Positions 56,966 to 64,000 of a stretch of 64,000 bases of DNA are shown piece after piece. The notes beneath the pieces are model-generated. The model worked only from the letters and a program-made list of their open reading frames with translations, was not told the origin of the DNA and did not search any database. The translations under genes and the position numbers were made by a program. The stretch is from Sphingomonas sp. Leaf242. GTDB lineage: Bacteria > Pseudomonadota > Alphaproteobacteria > Sphingomonadales > Sphingomonadaceae. Where the stretch lies: positions 132,972-196,971 of the forward strand of contig NZ_LMLW01000001.1 in the NCBI RefSeq assembly GCF_001422045.1. The letters are read 5' to 3'. Numbering within the stretch: position 1 is the stretch's first letter; every line of letters begins with the position of its first letter.

Positions 56966-57604
56966 GTGAAAGCCCCCATCCTCGCCGTATCGGCCGTTGC
57001 TGTTCTTTTAGGAGGATGCGCCGGCAAGGGCGAAGTCGACGCGACCGGCGGTATCTCCGCGGTCCGTTCGGTCTGCCCGGCCGTGGCGATCCCCGCCGCT
57101 ACGGGCGACGTCACGCTGTTCGATCCGACCACCAGCCGCGACCAGTCGGCGATCGACGTCGCCGCGCTGATGACCAACGTCCGCTCGACCTGCGCCGATG
57201 CGACCGATCAGGTCGTCACCAACGTCACGTTCGATATCCGCGCCCGCCGCAACCGTACCGAGGGTGCGCGCGACGTGACGCTGCCCTATTTCATCACCGT
57301 CGTGCGCGGCGGCAGCGCCGTCGTCGCCAAGCGCGTCGGCCGCGTGACGTTGCATTTCGCCGCCGGTCAGGCGCTCGCCTCGACCTCGGCAACCGCATCG
57401 TCGACGATCTCGCGCGCCGCCGCGACGCTGCCCGACGATGTTCGCGAGAAGCTGACGCGCAAGCGCAAGGCGGGCGATCAGGATGCTGCGGTCGATCCGC
57501 TGAGCACCCCCGAAGTCCGGCAGGCGGTCCTGCGGGCGAGCTTCGAGGCGTTGGTCGGCTTCCAGCTCACCGACGATCAGTTGAAGTACAACGCGACCCG
57601 CTGA
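56966..57604 (+). CDS. Putative lipoprotein, unknown
   Basis: About 212 residues. From GTG 56966 it reads [20 protein letters not shown], a standard lipoprotein signal with lipobox; a GAGAAGG RBS precedes it. An in-frame ATG at 56924 would add 14 residues. The body is beta-rich in the middle ([40 protein letters not shown]) and helical near the end ([20 protein letters not shown]). No family recognised. It is divergent from ispH and is followed by a strong terminator. Confidence 0.75.
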   Translation: MKAPILAVSAVAVLLGGCAGKGEVDATGGISAVRSVCPAVAIPAATGDVTLFDPTTSRDQSAIDVAALMTNVRSTCADATDQVVTNVTFDIRARRNRTEGARDVTLPYFITVVRGGSAVVAKRVGRVTLHFAAGQALASTSATASSTISRAAATLPDDVREKLTRKRKAGDQDAAVDPLSTPEVRQAVLRASFEALVGFQLTDDQLKYNATR

Positions 57605-57636
57605 TCGCCGGGTCGCAACAGTGACGCGATGAATGC

Positions 57637-57665
57637 GGGGTCCGATTGCCAGGCAATCGGACCCC
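57637..57665 (+). terminator. Rho-independent terminator after the lipoprotein gene
   Basis: GGGGTCCGATTGCC / GGCAATCGGACCCC form a stem of up to 12 bp, followed by GTTTCGTTTACTT. It lies 33 bases after the lipoprotein stop; the convergent Dps gene ends just beyond it. Confidence 0.85.
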
Positions 57666-57672
57666 GTTTCGT

Positions 57673-58275
57673 TTACTTGTCGCTGCGGACCAGTTCGGTC
57701 TCGGCGAGGTGCTCCGCCAGGAACCAGACCTGTGGCTCGTGCGTGCGCACGATGTTGCTGACGAGCAGATCGTTGGTGCCGTCGTCGCCGGACTCGTCTG
57801 CCGCTTCGGCACCTTCATGCGCCTGGCGCAAGATGATCTCGTGCGCCTCGAGCAGCCGGGCAAGCTGCGTCGGCACGTCTTCGCGACCCTTGGGCGGGCG
57901 GGGGATCGTCGTCATTTCGGCAACATCATGCGCCATCGCGATCGAGATACCGCCCAGCGCCATGATCCGCTCCGCAACGAGATCGACCAGTGCAGCCTGC
58001 TCTTCGTAATGCTTGTCGAGCAGAAGGTGCAGTTGATAGAAGGTCGCGCCCGACATCTGCCAGTGATGCTTCTTGTACATGTCGCGCAAGGTCATCGTAT
58101 CGGCGAGAACCTGGTTGAGGATCGACACGCTCTGCGCACGGGCGTTGTCCTCGAGTGCGATCGGCAGGCGCTTCAGCGTTCCGTAAGGCTGGATCTCGCG
58201 ATACTCGACCTTGTACTGTGGCTGTGCTTCGACCGACGTATCGACCTTCGGCATCTTGAGGGGTTTCTTGGCCAT
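57673..58275 (-). CDS. Dps family DNA-protection/ferritin-like protein
   Basis: 200 residues. The dinuclear iron-site motif is KKHHWQMSGATFYQLHLLLD followed by KHYEEQAALVDLVAERI, as in Dps. The N-terminal tail is basic (MAKKPLKMPKVD) and could bind DNA. Longer than the 150-170 residues of typical Dps owing to the tail and a C-terminal extension. It would store iron with peroxide and protect DNA in starvation. Divergent from the ROK kinase gene. Confidence 0.88.
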   Translation of the reverse strand: MAKKPLKMPKVDTSVEAQPQYKVEYREIQPYGTLKRLPIALEDNARAQSVSILNQVLADTMTLRDMYKKHHWQMSGATFYQLHLLLDKHYEEQAALVDLVAERIMALGGISIAMAHDVAEMTTIPRPPKGREDVPTQLARLLEAHEIILRQAHEGAEAADESGDDGTNDLLVSNIVRTHEPQVWFLAEHLAETELVRSDK

Positions 58276-58467
58276 CGGGAAATTCCTGTCTGCAAGCGGA
58301 AGAGAGAACTACCCTAACGCACGACCACGCGGATCGATAGCGGACGAAAAGATCGTTGAGCGTGATCGGTGTTTTCGGTCGTTCCGGACAGTGCGGTCGG
58401 CCCAGCCTCTTGACTGGACGACGCCGGCAAAGGAAGCGGGCGCCTGTAAATGCGTAGGGAGTTCAGG

Positions 58468-59382
58468 ATGACGGAAGCACCTTTGGTCGCAGGGATCGAA
58501 CTCGGCGGCACCAAATGCATCTGCATCCTCGCGCGCGGCCCCGACCAGATCGAGGAGACCGTCCGCATCCCGACCACCCGCCCAGAGGAAACGCTGGCGG
58601 CGATCGAGGCGGTGCTCGACCAGTGGAGCGGGTTCGTCGCGATCGGCATCGCCAGTTTCGGGCCGGTGTCGATCGATCGTCATGCCGGCGATTACGGTCA
58701 CATCACCTCGACGCCGAAGCCGGGCTGGGCGGGGACGGATATCGCCGGCCGGTTGCATCGCCGCTACGGCGTGCCGACCGGTTTCCATACCGACGTCGTC
58801 GGGGCGGCGCTGGCCGAAGCGCGCTGGGGCGCCGCCACCGGGTTGCCCGATATCGCCTATGTCACGGTCGGGACCGGGGTCGGTGTGGGGGTGATCGCGA
58901 ATCACCGCCCGATCGACGGGCTGACGCATTCCGAACTCGGCCATATCCGTCCGGTCCGGTTCCGGGGCGACGACTGGGTCGGCAATTGCCCGTTCCACGG
59001 CGCCTGCCTGGAGGGGCTCGTATCGGGCCCCGCCATCGCCGCGCGGATCGGCAAACCTGCCGACCAGGCACCGGCGGAGGATTCCGTCTGGGACGGCGTC
59101 GCCGACGCCCTCGGCCAACTCTGTCATACGCTGGTGCTGACCGGCATCCCGCGGCGGATCGTCATGGGCGGCGGCGTGATGGGCGCGACGCATCTGTTCC
59201 CGCGCGTTCGGGCGGCGATGACGCGAAGCCTTGGCGGGTACATCACGCTGCCCGAGGTCGCGCTGACCGACACCTTCATCGTGCCGCCCGCGCTCGGCAA
59301 CAATGCCGGCCCGCTCGGCGCGATCGTGCTGGGAGCTCAAGCACTTGGCCAACAACTAGCCTCGTCGTTTACACCGTCTTAA
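58468..59382 (+). CDS. ROK family sugar kinase (fructokinase-like)
   Basis: 304 residues. ATP motif AGIELGGTKCICILARG near residue 8; HSELGHIRPVRF with the catalytic/ROK His-Glu; the zinc-binding NCPFHGACLEGLVSGPAI, and VMGGGVMGATHLF in the second half. This is the Mak/ScrK-type ROK kinase pattern, so fructose or a related hexose is the likely substrate. The ATG at 58468 was chosen because AGGGAG lies 6 bases before it. Confidence 0.87.
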   Translation: MTEAPLVAGIELGGTKCICILARGPDQIEETVRIPTTRPEETLAAIEAVLDQWSGFVAIGIASFGPVSIDRHAGDYGHITSTPKPGWAGTDIAGRLHRRYGVPTGFHTDVVGAALAEARWGAATGLPDIAYVTVGTGVGVGVIANHRPIDGLTHSELGHIRPVRFRGDDWVGNCPFHGACLEGLVSGPAIAARIGKPADQAPAEDSVWDGVADALGQLCHTLVLTGIPRRIVMGGGVMGATHLFPRVRAAMTRSLGGYITLPEVALTDTFIVPPALGNNAGPLGAIVLGAQALGQQLASSFTPS

Positions 59383-59489
59383 CCGCGTTCCGTTACCGCT
59401 TGCGTCAATAGAGAAGGGCATCGCGCAGTACCGTTTAGTGGCGGCCTGTTACGCTTGGCCTGCTAAGTGCGACATGGAGCGGTACATCG

Positions 59490-61409
59490 ATGCGTATTCT
59501 GATCGTGGACGACGAGCCGGCGATGCACGACAGCTATCGGCGCAGCTTCGCCGGGCAGCATCCGATCGGCGCCGCCACGCTGGGTGCGATGGCGGCCGAG
59601 TTGTTCGGCGACGCCCTAGCTGACGAAGCGCGCGATACCGCCGATGCGATCCCTGCGTTCGCGTTGACGCACTGCGACCAGGGCCTTGATGCGGTTGCGG
59701 CGGTCGAGCGTGCTAGCGCCGACGGCGATCCGTTCACGGTCGCGTTCATCGACGTCCGCATGCCGCCGGGGATCGACGGCCGCGAAACCGCGATGCGGAT
59801 CCGCGCGATCGATCCCGCGATAAACCTGGTCATCGTCACCGGATTTTCCGATTTCTCGCCGGTCGAGATCAGCAAGGTCGCCGGGCCCGCCGACAAGATC
59901 TTCTACATCGCCAAGCCGTTCGAAGTGGCCGAGATCACGCAGACTGCGACCGCGCTCGCCAAGCGCTGGGAGAACGACCGCGAGCTGGTGGCGGCACGCG
60001 ATCAGCTCGCGGCGCAGGTCATCCGGCTCGAGGAGCAGGGTGCCGAGCTGGCGGCGAACGAAAGCCGCGCGATCCACATCGCCACGCATGACTCGCTGAC
60101 CGAAGCGCCCAACCGTCTCGCCTTCCTTCGCGCGCTGGCCGAGCGCACCAAGACGCAGGGGGCGTTCGCGACCGTGATGGTCGACCTCGACCGGTTCAAG
60201 CTCATCAACGACACGCTCGGACATCTGGCGGGCGACGAGCTGATCCGCGAGATGTGCGCGATCCTCAATCGCGCGTCGCCCGAGGGTGCGCTGGTGGCAC
60301 GGCTCGGCGGCGACGAATTCAGTATCCTGTTCGAAACCTCGAGCGAGGCTGCGGCGGTGATGGCGTGCGAGCGGGTCATCGCGGCCTGTTCGGTCAGCGT
60401 CCAGGTGTTCGGCAACTCGGTCCAGGCCGGCGCATCGGCGGGGCTGGTCGTCACCGAGGGCGGCCAGGGCGGCGACCCGGTCGACGTCATGCGCCGCGCC
60501 GACCTCGCGCTCAACGACGCGAAGCGCGGCGGTCGCGGGATCGTCCGGCTGTTCGACGAGAGCATGGACGAAGGCATCCGCTTTCGTCGCCGGGTCGAGG
60601 GCGGCCTCAGCCAGGCGATCGCCAAGGGCGAACTCAGCCTGGTCTACCAACCGATCGTCTCGGGAAGCGCGATCGAGGTGATCGGGTTCGAAGCGCTCAT
60701 CCGCTGGAACACCGGGGAATACGGGTCGATGAGCCCGGCCACCTTCATCCCGATCGCGGAAGAATCGAACCTCATCCACGAACTCGGCGACTGGGTGCTC
60801 GGCGAGGCGCTCCAGGTCCTGAAGCAGTGGCCCGGGCAATATGTCTCGGTCAATTTCAGCCCGCGCCAGTTCCGCCGCCAGAATTTCGTCGGGCACATCA
60901 TGCAGAGCGTCCAGCGCGCCGGGATCGAGCCCGCGCGTCTGCAGATCGAGATCACCGAGACCGCGATCTTCGACGATGCCGAGCGCGCCGCCGACACGCT
61001 CTACAAGCTCCGCCAGATGGGCTTCCGGATCGCGCTCGACGATTTCGGGACGGGCTATTCGAGCCTCTACAACATCCGCAAGTTCGCGCTCGACTGCCTC
61101 AAGATCGACAAGTCGTTCATCGACGGCATGGGCCGCGAACGCGAAAGCGCGGCGATCGTCCATTCGATCATCCACCTCGGTCGCGCACTCGGGCTCGGCG
61201 TCATCGCGGAGGGGGTCGAGACCGAAGCGCAGGTCCAGGCGCTCCGCCTTGCCGGTGCCAGCCATCTCCAGGGCTATTTCTTCTCGCGTCCGGTCAGCGC
61301 CGAGGTCGCGCTGGAGATGGCCAATGCGCGGATCGTCGGCGGTAGCGACGACACCGCGGGCGATGGTCCGATGGTGTATCGCAGGTCGGGTAACGGGACG
61401 CGCGGCTGA
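59490..61409 (+). CDS. Response regulator with GGDEF and EAL domains (c-di-GMP turnover)
   Basis: 639 residues. N-terminal receiver domain: VDDEPAMHDSYRRSFAG and the phospho-acceptor Asp in FIDVRMPPGIDGRETAM; lysine in FYIAKPFEVAE. A coiled-coil linker leads to a GGDEF domain with intact RLGGDEFSILFE and an EAL domain with FEALIRW, IEITETAIFDD and LDDFGTGYSSLYNI, all catalytic motifs kept. It may both make and break c-di-GMP, with net activity set by phosphorylation. Overlaps the histidine kinase gene by one base, so the two are likely a two-component pair. Confidence 0.93.
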   Translation: MRILIVDDEPAMHDSYRRSFAGQHPIGAATLGAMAAELFGDALADEARDTADAIPAFALTHCDQGLDAVAAVERASADGDPFTVAFIDVRMPPGIDGRETAMRIRAIDPAINLVIVTGFSDFSPVEISKVAGPADKIFYIAKPFEVAEITQTATALAKRWENDRELVAARDQLAAQVIRLEEQGAELAANESRAIHIATHDSLTEAPNRLAFLRALAERTKTQGAFATVMVDLDRFKLINDTLGHLAGDELIREMCAILNRASPEGALVARLGGDEFSILFETSSEAAAVMACERVIAACSVSVQVFGNSVQAGASAGLVVTEGGQGGDPVDVMRRADLALNDAKRGGRGIVRLFDESMDEGIRFRRRVEGGLSQAIAKGELSLVYQPIVSGSAIEVIGFEALIRWNTGEYGSMSPATFIPIAEESNLIHELGDWVLGEALQVLKQWPGQYVSVNFSPRQFRRQNFVGHIMQSVQRAGIEPARLQIEITETAIFDDAERAADTLYKLRQMGFRIALDDFGTGYSSLYNIRKFALDCLKIDKSFIDGMGRERESAAIVHSIIHLGRALGLGVIAEGVETEAQVQALRLAGASHLQGYFFSRPVSAEVALEMANARIVGGSDDTAGDGPMVYRRSGNGTRG

Positions 61410-63319
61410 TGGCGGTACTTCCCGTCGGCCTGGTGCGACGGTTCGGGATGCGGTTCAGGCGAGTCCGCGGTCCGGCATCGCTCGGCGCCAAGCTCGTGCT
61501 GATCATGACCGCGGTCGGGCTGTGCGCCGCGATCGCGATCACGATGCTGCTCGCCGGTATCATCACGCCGAGCTTCACCCAGCTCGAGGACAAGGCGATC
61601 GCCGGGCATATCGAGCGGACTCGCGCAGCACTGTCCGAATACGAGGCCAAGGTCGAAAGCGCGGTGCGCGACTATGGCGACTGGAACGACAGCTACGCCT
61701 ATATGGTGGAACCCGACGCGACACCTCGGCGCGTGGGAGCCGAACACGCCCGATTCGAGAACGACAGCTTCTCGCCGCTGGCGATGAGCAACATCGGCGT
61801 CGATGGCATGGCCTATGTCGCGCCCGACGGCCGGATCGTCATCGCTCGCTGGCGCGATCCGGTCAGCGGCGTCGAGCGGCCGGCGATGCGTCGCCAGCTG
61901 ATCGCGACGATCGCCAGGACGAATCTCATGGCGGCGCTGCAAGGGCGGAGTTCGGGGCGGTTCTACGCGCGGATCGGTGACAGCGTCGCGGCGGTGGGAA
62001 TCGCCCGCGTGCGCCGCTCGGACGGCAGCGGCGCGCCGCGCGGCTATGTGCTGATGGCGCGGGTCATCACCTCGCAGCAGATTTCCGACCTGCTCCAGCT
62101 CGACGCCCGGATCGATCTGAACGCGGCGGGGATCGCCGAAACCGTGACGCCGCGCACCGGTATCCTGACGATCGCGGTGCCGATGAAAGGTGCCGACGGC
62201 CGCGGCGTCGCGAGCACGCGGTTCAGCGTGAGACGCGACGTATCCCTACTCGGCCGCCGCATGCTGCTGCTCGCGGTCGCCGGGTCGACCGTCCTGTTGC
62301 TGCTCGTGCTGGCCGTCCTGCGACGGACGATTACCCGGCTCGTGCTGCGTCCGCTGCACCGCGTCGAAAGCCATATGGAGCGGGTGCGCGCGTCGGGCTC
62401 GCTGGCGCTGCTGAGCGAGCATGGACGTCGCGACGAGATCGGTTCGCTCGGTCGCAGCTTCAACGCGATGCTCCGGCAGCTGAAGGACCTTCGCGAGCAG
62501 ATCGAGGTGCAGTCCTTCGACCTCGGGCGCAGCGAAAGTGCGGTCGCGGTGATGCACAACGTCCGCAACGCGCTGAACCCGATCAGCACGATCCTCAGCC
62601 AGGGCATCGCGCAGGCCCCGCCGATCGAGCGCACCACCGTCGACCGCGCGCTGGCCGAACTCGTCCGCACCGACGTTCCCGAGGCGCGCCGTCGCAAACT
62701 GGTCGCGTTCGTCGCCGCCGCGGTCGAGGCGGAATCGGCCAACCGCGAGGCAACGCGCCGCGAACTCGCGGTCGGGCGCGAAGCGATGGCGCATGTCCTC
62801 GAGATCATCGGCCAGCAGCAGAAGGCCGCGCACGAGCGGCCGACGCTGGAACAGTGCGATGTCGCCGACATCATCGCGCGCAACGCGACGATCGCGCGCT
62901 ATTCGCAGAATGTCTCGATCGCGTTCAGCTTTCCCGCCGGGCCGATCCTGGTGATGGCCAGCCGCGTGATCCTCAGTCAGGTGATCGGCAACCTGTTCGG
63001 CAACGCATCCGAATCGATCGTCGCGCGCGGGCTCGGCAGCGGATCGATCATGACGTCGATCGTCGAACAGGATGACCACGTCACGATCGTGATCCGCGAT
63101 GATGGCGAGGGGTTTGCCCCCGACCTCGCGCCAAACCTTTTCCAACGCGGGTTTTCGACGCGGCATCACAAGTCCGGCGGCCTCGGGCTGCACTGGTGCG
63201 CCAACTCGATGACCGCGATGGAGGGATCGTTGCGGCTCGAAAGCGACGGTCCGGGGTTGGGCGCGGTCGCGATCCTGTCGGTGCACCGCGCGGCGGCCGG
63301 AATGGCGAAGGCGGCGTAG
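61409..63319 (+). CDS. Sensor histidine kinase with CHASE4-like periplasmic domain
   Basis: 636 residues. Two membrane spans (LVLIMTAVGLCAAIAITMLL near residue 30; LLLAVAGSTVLLLLVLAVL near residue 290) enclose a periplasmic domain with VRDYGDWNDSYAYMV, the CHASE4 mark. HAMP follows, then a DHp-like helix with HNVRNALNPISTILSQG as the probable H-box, and an ATPase domain with GNLFGNASESI, IRDDGEGFAP and SGGLGLHWCANSM. The ligand is unknown. Its TGATG overlap with the REC-GGDEF-EAL gene makes that protein the likely target. Confidence 0.9.
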   Translation: MAVLPVGLVRRFGMRFRRVRGPASLGAKLVLIMTAVGLCAAIAITMLLAGIITPSFTQLEDKAIAGHIERTRAALSEYEAKVESAVRDYGDWNDSYAYMVEPDATPRRVGAEHARFENDSFSPLAMSNIGVDGMAYVAPDGRIVIARWRDPVSGVERPAMRRQLIATIARTNLMAALQGRSSGRFYARIGDSVAAVGIARVRRSDGSGAPRGYVLMARVITSQQISDLLQLDARIDLNAAGIAETVTPRTGILTIAVPMKGADGRGVASTRFSVRRDVSLLGRRMLLLAVAGSTVLLLLVLAVLRRTITRLVLRPLHRVESHMERVRASGSLALLSEHGRRDEIGSLGRSFNAMLRQLKDLREQIEVQSFDLGRSESAVAVMHNVRNALNPISTILSQGIAQAPPIERTTVDRALAELVRTDVPEARRRKLVAFVAAAVEAESANREATRRELAVGREAMAHVLEIIGQQQKAAHERPTLEQCDVADIIARNATIARYSQNVSIAFSFPAGPILVMASRVILSQVIGNLFGNASESIVARGLGSGSIMTSIVEQDDHVTIVIRDDGEGFAPDLAPNLFQRGFSTRHHKSGGLGLHWCANSMTAMEGSLRLESDGPGLGAVAILSVHRAAAGMAKAA

Positions 63320-63345
63320 GCAGCAGCGGTCGGGGTTACGCCCGG

Positions 63346-64000
63346 TCAGGCGGCGCGCGCGCCTTCAATCGCCGGGCGGAGATACGGTGCGACCATCTCC
63401 TGCTCGAGAAACCAGCGCTGGCGCGCGATCGGCAGCGTGCCGAACCCGCCGATGATCCCCCGACACGACGCGCTCGCGCACGCACACGGCATCTGCCAGC
63501 CGGGATCGGCGAGCGTGGTCGAATAATCCCACGCGATCTCCTCGCCGACCGCGATATCGTGGATCGCCACCAGCAAGACATTGTCGCCGACGAACCGAAG
63601 CCCGGTGTTGGGCGAACAACTGTGGTTGATCAGGTCGTCGATTCGCCCCGACGGTCCCATGAAGCTGCCCGCGGTCACCTGCATGAAGCGATCGGCGGTC
63701 CCGTGCATCGCTGCGGGCACGCGGTCCGCGGCGATCCGGCGCCCCGAAAACCGGATGACCGTCTCGCCCGCGGCGAACCCCACCGCGGCATACACCGTCT
63801 TGCCGAGATGCGTCTTGCCGACCGCGAACAAGTTGGTCGTCGAGCGGTAGGAATCGAGGACGAAGAACCGGCCGAGCCGCAGCCCGAACGATCGCGCCGG
63901 ATTGATCGTCGACAGTCCGACCATCAACCACACGCTCGCATGGCAGAGCAGCTCGACGACGATGTAGCCGTATTCGCCGACCCCCGAGCCTTGCGTCCGC
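63346..64000 (-). CDS. SET-domain protein, N-terminal part outside window
   Basis: Open to the right edge, so partial. From residue about 60 of the visible part: LFAVGKTHLGKTVYAAVGFA, then the SET core DDLINHSCSPNTGLRF (NHSCxPN), GEEIAWDYSTTLADPG and the post-SET-like cysteines CACASASCRGIIGG. SET proteins methylate lysines; bacterial ones are uncommon and mostly uncharacterised. The codons upstream (reading VGEYGYIVVELLCHASVWLM) keep high G/C third-position bias up to the edge, so the SET domain is probably fused to another domain or has a long N-terminus. Confidence 0.8.
   Translation of the reverse strand, partial: RTQGSGVGEYGYIVVELLCHASVWLMVGLSTINPARSFGLRLGRFFVLDSYRSTTNLFAVGKTHLGKTVYAAVGFAAGETVIRFSGRRIAADRVPAAMHGTADRFMQVTAGSFMGPSGRIDDLINHSCSPNTGLRFVGDNVLLVAIHDIAVGEEIAWDYSTTLADPGWQMPCACASASCRGIIGGFGTLPIARQRWFLEQEMVAPYLRPAIEGARAA

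Overview
This window looks like a chromosomal segment of a high-GC alphaproteobacterium, most likely Sphingomonas or a close relative. The grounds are strong G/C bias at third codon positions, an alphaproteobacterial-type LexA box (GTTC-N7-GTTC) before recA, an F1-ATPase zeta-type inhibitor (DUF1476), two-subunit glycyl-tRNA synthetase genes, a Cpa/Tad pilus locus, and many short REP-like hairpins between genes. It is almost all core chromosome: I see no prophage, integrase, complete insertion sequence, CRISPR array, rRNA or recognisable tRNA.

Layout. 1-5 kb: end of an ETF-ubiquinone oxidoreductase gene, an exported TPR protein, ispE and recA. 5-14.4 kb: methyltransferase, GST, a dicarboxylate/amino-acid symporter divergent from a Tat-exported M24 peptidase, alaS, and a thiamine-diphosphate enzyme. 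14.4-18.7 kb: one tightly overlapped operon with 3-oxoacid CoA-transferase A and B separated by an acid phosphatase and a small DUF5076-like protein, then a GST and an esterase. 18.8-23 kb: leuC, a 34-codon small gene, leuD, a quinone oxidoreductase, then DUF1476, BolA and Grx4. 23.4-31.6 kb: MBL hydrolase, DUF4230 protein, nadA, nadC, a membrane protein, periplasmic RNase T2, DUF4112 protein, an orphan solute-binding lipoprotein and ychF. 31.9-43 kb: alcohol dehydrogenase, a 2OG-oxygenase-like protein, pth and rplY; a candidate type I toxin-antitoxin locus; a TraB/GumN protein, glyQ, glyS and ppdK. 43.3-50.9 kb: cpaA-B-C-D-E-tadB-tadC on the minus strand, with no cpaF ATPase gene and no pilin gene. 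50.9-64 kb: hydrolase, FAD oxidoreductase, a MraZ-like regulator overlapping a Cys-rich ORF, rnhA-thrB-ispH, a lipoprotein, Dps, ROK kinase, REC-GGDEF-EAL protein with a CHASE4-like histidine kinase, and a SET-domain protein running off the right edge.

Three points stand out. (1) At 35.51-35.81 kb a 30-residue hydrophobic peptide gene has the layout of Fst/TxpA-type type I toxin-antitoxin loci: a 15-bp direct repeat over its start codon recurs beyond a shared hairpin terminator, and a good promoter faces back toward the toxin. (2) Four families of REP-like hairpins (arms closed by GAAG, GAAA or similar tetraloops) fill the intergenic gaps and also lie in frame inside ispE and, twice, glyS; one copy supplies the apparent lipoprotein signal of the acid phosphatase. 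(3) The CoA-transferase, leuCD and pilus operons contain unexpected passengers or gaps.
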